Below are positions 7,663-9,264 of a DNA stretch of 9,264 bases, one piece after another (the stretch's first letter is position 1; the number at the start of each line of letters is the position of its first letter). Origin of the DNA: Verrucomicrobiales bacterium (lineage in GTDB: Bacteria; Verrucomicrobiota; Verrucomicrobiia; Verrucomicrobiales; Verrucomicrobiaceae). A program made the translations under genes and the position numbers. The notes under the pieces are model-generated. The model worked only from the letters and a program-made list of their open reading frames with translations, was not told the origin of the DNA and did not search any database. Location of the stretch: NCBI GenBank assembly GCA_003453085.1, contig DMMK01000110.1:1-9264 (forward strand), in the 5' to 3' direction.

Positions 7663-8729
7663 AACGCAGGGTAATCGGTGTAGCCCACCGGACCGTCCGC
7701 ATAGAACGTCGTCGGGTCGGCTGGATTCAGGGCGGCACCTTGGGCAAAACGCTCCGGCAGGTCCGGATTGGCGATGTAGGGGACTCCGAAGGCCACGGCA
7801 TCGGCATCACCTGCGGCCAGGATCGCGTTGCCGGATTCCAGGGTGAACTTTTCATTCGCCACATAAAGGCCGCCAAAGGCCTTCTTCAGCTCTTGACCGA
7901 TGCTGTCCGGGCCCTGACGCTCACGCGCACAGATGAAGGCGATCTTCCGCCGTCCCAGCTCCCGGGCGACATAACCAAAAGTTTCGAGCGGGTTCGTATC
8001 GCCCATGTCATGCGCATCGCAGCGCGGGGCCAGGTGCATGCCCACACGGTCTGCGCCCCAGACCGAGATTACCGCATCGGTCACCTCCAGCATCAGCCGC
8101 GCCCGGTTTTCCACCGGACCGCCATACTCGTCTGTGCGTTGGTTCGTGCTGGTTTGCAGGAACTGATCCAGCAGGTAGCCGTTGGCCCCGTGAATCTCCA
8201 CGCCATCAAAACCGGCCTCCAGGGCATTTTGCGCCCCTTTGCGATAGGCCTCGATGATGCCTGGCAGCTCGGCCAGCTCCAGCGCACGAGGGGTCACAAA
8301 CGGCTTCTCAGGTCGCACTAGGCTCACGTGGCCTGCGGGTCGCACAGCGCTCGGGGCCACAGGCAACGCCCCGTCCAGAAAGAGTGGGTCCGAGACACGG
8401 CCCACATGCCAGAGCTGTAAAAAGATGCGGCCACCCGCTTCATGTACCGCCTGGGTCACCAGCTTCCATCCGGCCACCTGCGCAGCGGACCAGATTCCGG
8501 GTGTGTTGGCATAGCCCACCCCCATCGGCGTCACCGAGGTGGCCTCGCTGAGGATCAGGCCGGCGCTGGCCCGCTGGCGGTAATATTTGGCCATCAGCGC
8601 ATTTGGCACGCGCTGGCTGCCAGCCCGGCTACGGGTGAGGGGAGCCATGAAAATGCGGTTGGGCAGGAGCAGAGGACCGACTTGGAGCGAATCAAAAAGT
8701 GTGGGCATGAGGTTTGTTCCGTTGTTCAT
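7659..8729 (-). CDS. Old Yellow Enzyme family NADH:flavin oxidoreductase (N-ethylmaleimide reductase-like)
   Basis: The 356-residue protein is of typical family length. [19 protein letters not shown] opens the TIM barrel. PLTRSRA (30-36) carries the flavin-tuning Thr, Gln105 lies in FLQLWHVGR, and [13 protein letters not shown] supplies the substrate-binding pair H180/N183 and Y185. Family members bind FMN, take hydride from NAD(P)H and reduce activated C=C bonds, nitro compounds or nitrate esters; the natural substrate is not visible. The strand that normally reads VG-x-R-x-SP is VGMHLAP, with His232 where the FMN-contacting Arg is usual; this may be a subfamily trait. ATG 8729 is used here, but ATG 8708 (MPTLFD) is equally good by homology. 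It is first in the operon and divergent from an ArsR-type regulator. A perfect inverted repeat covers its start codon. Confidence 0.95.
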   Translation of the reverse strand: MNNGTNLMPTLFDSLQVGPLLLPNRIFMAPLTRSRAGSQRVPNALMAKYYRQRASAGLILSEATSVTPMGVGYANTPGIWSAAQVAGWKLVTQAVHEAGGRIFLQLWHVGRVSDPLFLDGALPVAPSAVRPAGHVSLVRPEKPFVTPRALELAELPGIIEAYRKGAQNALEAGFDGVEIHGANGYLLDQFLQTSTNQRTDEYGGPVENRARLMLEVTDAVISVWGADRVGMHLAPRCDAHDMGDTNPLETFGYVARELGRRKIAFICARERQGPDSIGQELKKAFGGLYVANEKFTLESGNAILAAGDADAVAFGVPYIANPDLPERFAQGAALNPADPTTFYADGPVGYTDYPAL

Positions 8730-8740
8730 AAATACGGAAC
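8716..8740. promoter_or_regulatory. Inverted repeat over the Old Yellow Enzyme start codon (operator candidate)
   Basis: GTTCCGT (8716-8722) and ACGGAAC (8734-8740) form a perfect 7-bp inverted repeat with an 11-bp spacer, so the half-site centres are 18 bp apart, which suits a dimeric winged-helix regulator. The ATG at 8729-8727 sits in the middle. In the mRNA the same repeat could form a hairpin with the start codon in its loop. An ArsR-type gene begins about 45 bp away. The repeat is seen directly; binding is inferred. Confidence 0.45.
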
Positions 8741-8750
8741 TAAAGAATCA

Positions 8751-8778
8751 TTGAACTGCAAGCAAAATTGTGTAGAAT
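8751..8778 (+). promoter_or_regulatory. Possible promoter of the regulator-exporter pair
   Basis: A -35-like TTGAAC (8751-8756) and a -10-like TAGAAT (8773-8778) are separated by 16 bp in the short divergent region. Transcription would start near 8785, which would place ATG 8777 inside the -10 element and outside the transcript. If the promoter is real, the regulator mRNA would have almost no leader. The match is moderate and untested. Confidence 0.35.
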
Positions 8779-8784
8779 GTTTTT

Positions 8785-9117
8785 ATCAGACCGCTCCACC
8801 ATCCTCCCGTCGAAAGCATCACCGTCGCAGGCGTCCTTCATGCCCTGTCGGATCCGGTGCGTCTCAGCATCGTGGCCGAGCTTCGCAAGGCCGAGGACGG
8901 CCTGAACTGTGTGGAGACCACCAGCCGTCTGAAGGGCCCCATGCCCAAGTCCACCTGCTCCCAACACTACCGCATCCTGCGGGAATCGGGCGTGATCCAC
9001 AGCGAGCGGCGTGGTGTGGAGTTGACCAGCCGTGTGCGGCGCAAGGAACTCGACAGCCGCTTTCCCGGTCTGCTGGACTCCATCCTGAAGGCCTGGAAAA
9101 AAGAGCACGAAGTCTGA
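8785..9117 (+). CDS. ArsR-type winged-helix transcriptional regulator; start unclear, possible one-base frameshift
   Basis: The frame encodes VLHALSDPVRLSIVAEL, then PMPKSTCSQHYRILRESGVI (the helix-turn-helix) and a wing SERRGVELTSRVRRKELDSRF. This is an ArsR/HTH_20-type winged helix of about 100 residues. The classic ELCVCDL metal motif is absent, so a metal-independent effector is likely. Family resemblance carries upstream through HHPPVESITVAGV, yet this frame has no ATG or TTG, and no GTG before 8857, which lies inside the conserved DPVRL. In-frame TAG is at 8773-8775. ATG 8777-8779 is one frame off; one more T in the T5 run 8780-8784 would join it perfectly. Given coordinates start at the ATC after that run, as an approximate limit. 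It is divergent from the redox operon and 7 bp ahead of an exporter, whose expression it probably controls. Confidence 0.8.
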   Translation: MRPLHHPPVESITVAGVLHALSDPVRLSIVAELRKAEDGLNCVETTSRLKGPMPKSTCSQHYRILRESGVIHSERRGVELTSRVRRKELDSRFPGLLDSILKAWKKEHEV

Positions 9118-9124
9118 CGCGCCC

Positions 9125-9264
9125 ATGACACCCGAGACCGCGCCCCCTGCTGCCCCACCGGCCGCTCCTTCGCCGTCTTTGGCCATCCTGCCCTGGCTCG
9201 TCGCCGTGGCCCTGTTCATGGAAAATCTGGATGCCACCCTCCTGAACACAGCGGTGCCCGCCAT
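9125..9264 (+). CDS. MFS drug-resistance-type transporter, DHA2/EmrB-QacA-like (partial, cut by right edge)
   Basis: Only the first 46 codons are present. A proline/alanine-rich cytosolic N-terminus (residues 2-18) leads into the first membrane segment, LAILPWLVAVALFMENLDAT, followed by LLNTAVPA. The FMENLDATLLNTAVP block is the conserved first-helix motif of the 14-helix DHA2 exporters (EmrB/QacA group), which expel toxic organic compounds using the proton gradient. ATG 9125 lies 7 bp after the regulator's stop, so the two form an operon. The substrate is unknown, and most of the gene lies outside the window. Confidence 0.85.
   Translation, partial: MTPETAPPAAPPAAPSPSLAILPWLVAVALFMENLDATLLNTAVPA

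Noticed and set aside
8740..9264. Minus-strand open frame of 174 residues over the regulator and exporter
   Set aside because: It is antisense to a recognisable winged-helix domain and an MFS first helix, and has no family character of its own.

Overview
The window looks like a bacterial chromosome segment. Its rpmI-rplT ribosomal pair, GC-rich genes and general lack of strong Shine-Dalgarno sequences would fit a Verrucomicrobiota-type genome (Prosthecobacter/Verrucomicrobium-like). That placement is an inference from general resemblance, not from a search.

Layout. (1) 1-937, minus strand: a GHMP kinase resembling glucuronokinases, cut by the left edge. (2) 1212-1935, plus strand: rpmI (L35) and rplT (L20). 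They are separated by a spacer that can fold into several stem-loops and followed by a strong intrinsic terminator at 1965-1997. infC, the usual first gene of this cluster, is absent here. (3) 2120-5441, plus strand: a compact two-gene module. It holds a P-loop NTPase with a probable C-terminal winged-helix region and an overlapping tetratricopeptide-repeat (TPR) protein with seven nearly identical 40-residue repeats. Base composition looks less GC-rich than the flanking genes and the module sits between convergent terminators, which suggests an acquired accessory cassette. It is the best candidate here for an uncharacterised system, possibly a STAND-like sensing or conflict pair split over two proteins. 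(4) 8729-5575, minus strand: a three-gene oxidoreductase operon (Old Yellow Enzyme, luciferase-like flavin oxidoreductase, aldo/keto reductase) ending in its own terminator at 5523-5551. (5) 8785-9264, plus strand, divergent from the operon: an ArsR-type winged-helix regulator followed after 7 bp by a DHA2-type MFS exporter cut by the right edge.

How they work together. L35 and L20 are co-transcribed ribosomal proteins, and the structured spacer is a candidate feedback site. The NTPase and TPR genes overlap by 20 bp and are almost certainly translated together. The regulator, the exporter and the divergent redox operon form a typical small-molecule detoxification or stress locus. A perfect 7-bp inverted repeat straddles the Old Yellow Enzyme start codon and may be the operator. 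The regulator has no ordinary start codon in frame ahead of its conserved domain. An ATG exists one frame off, just before a run of five T, so either the gene carries a one-base frameshift or it starts in an unusual way.
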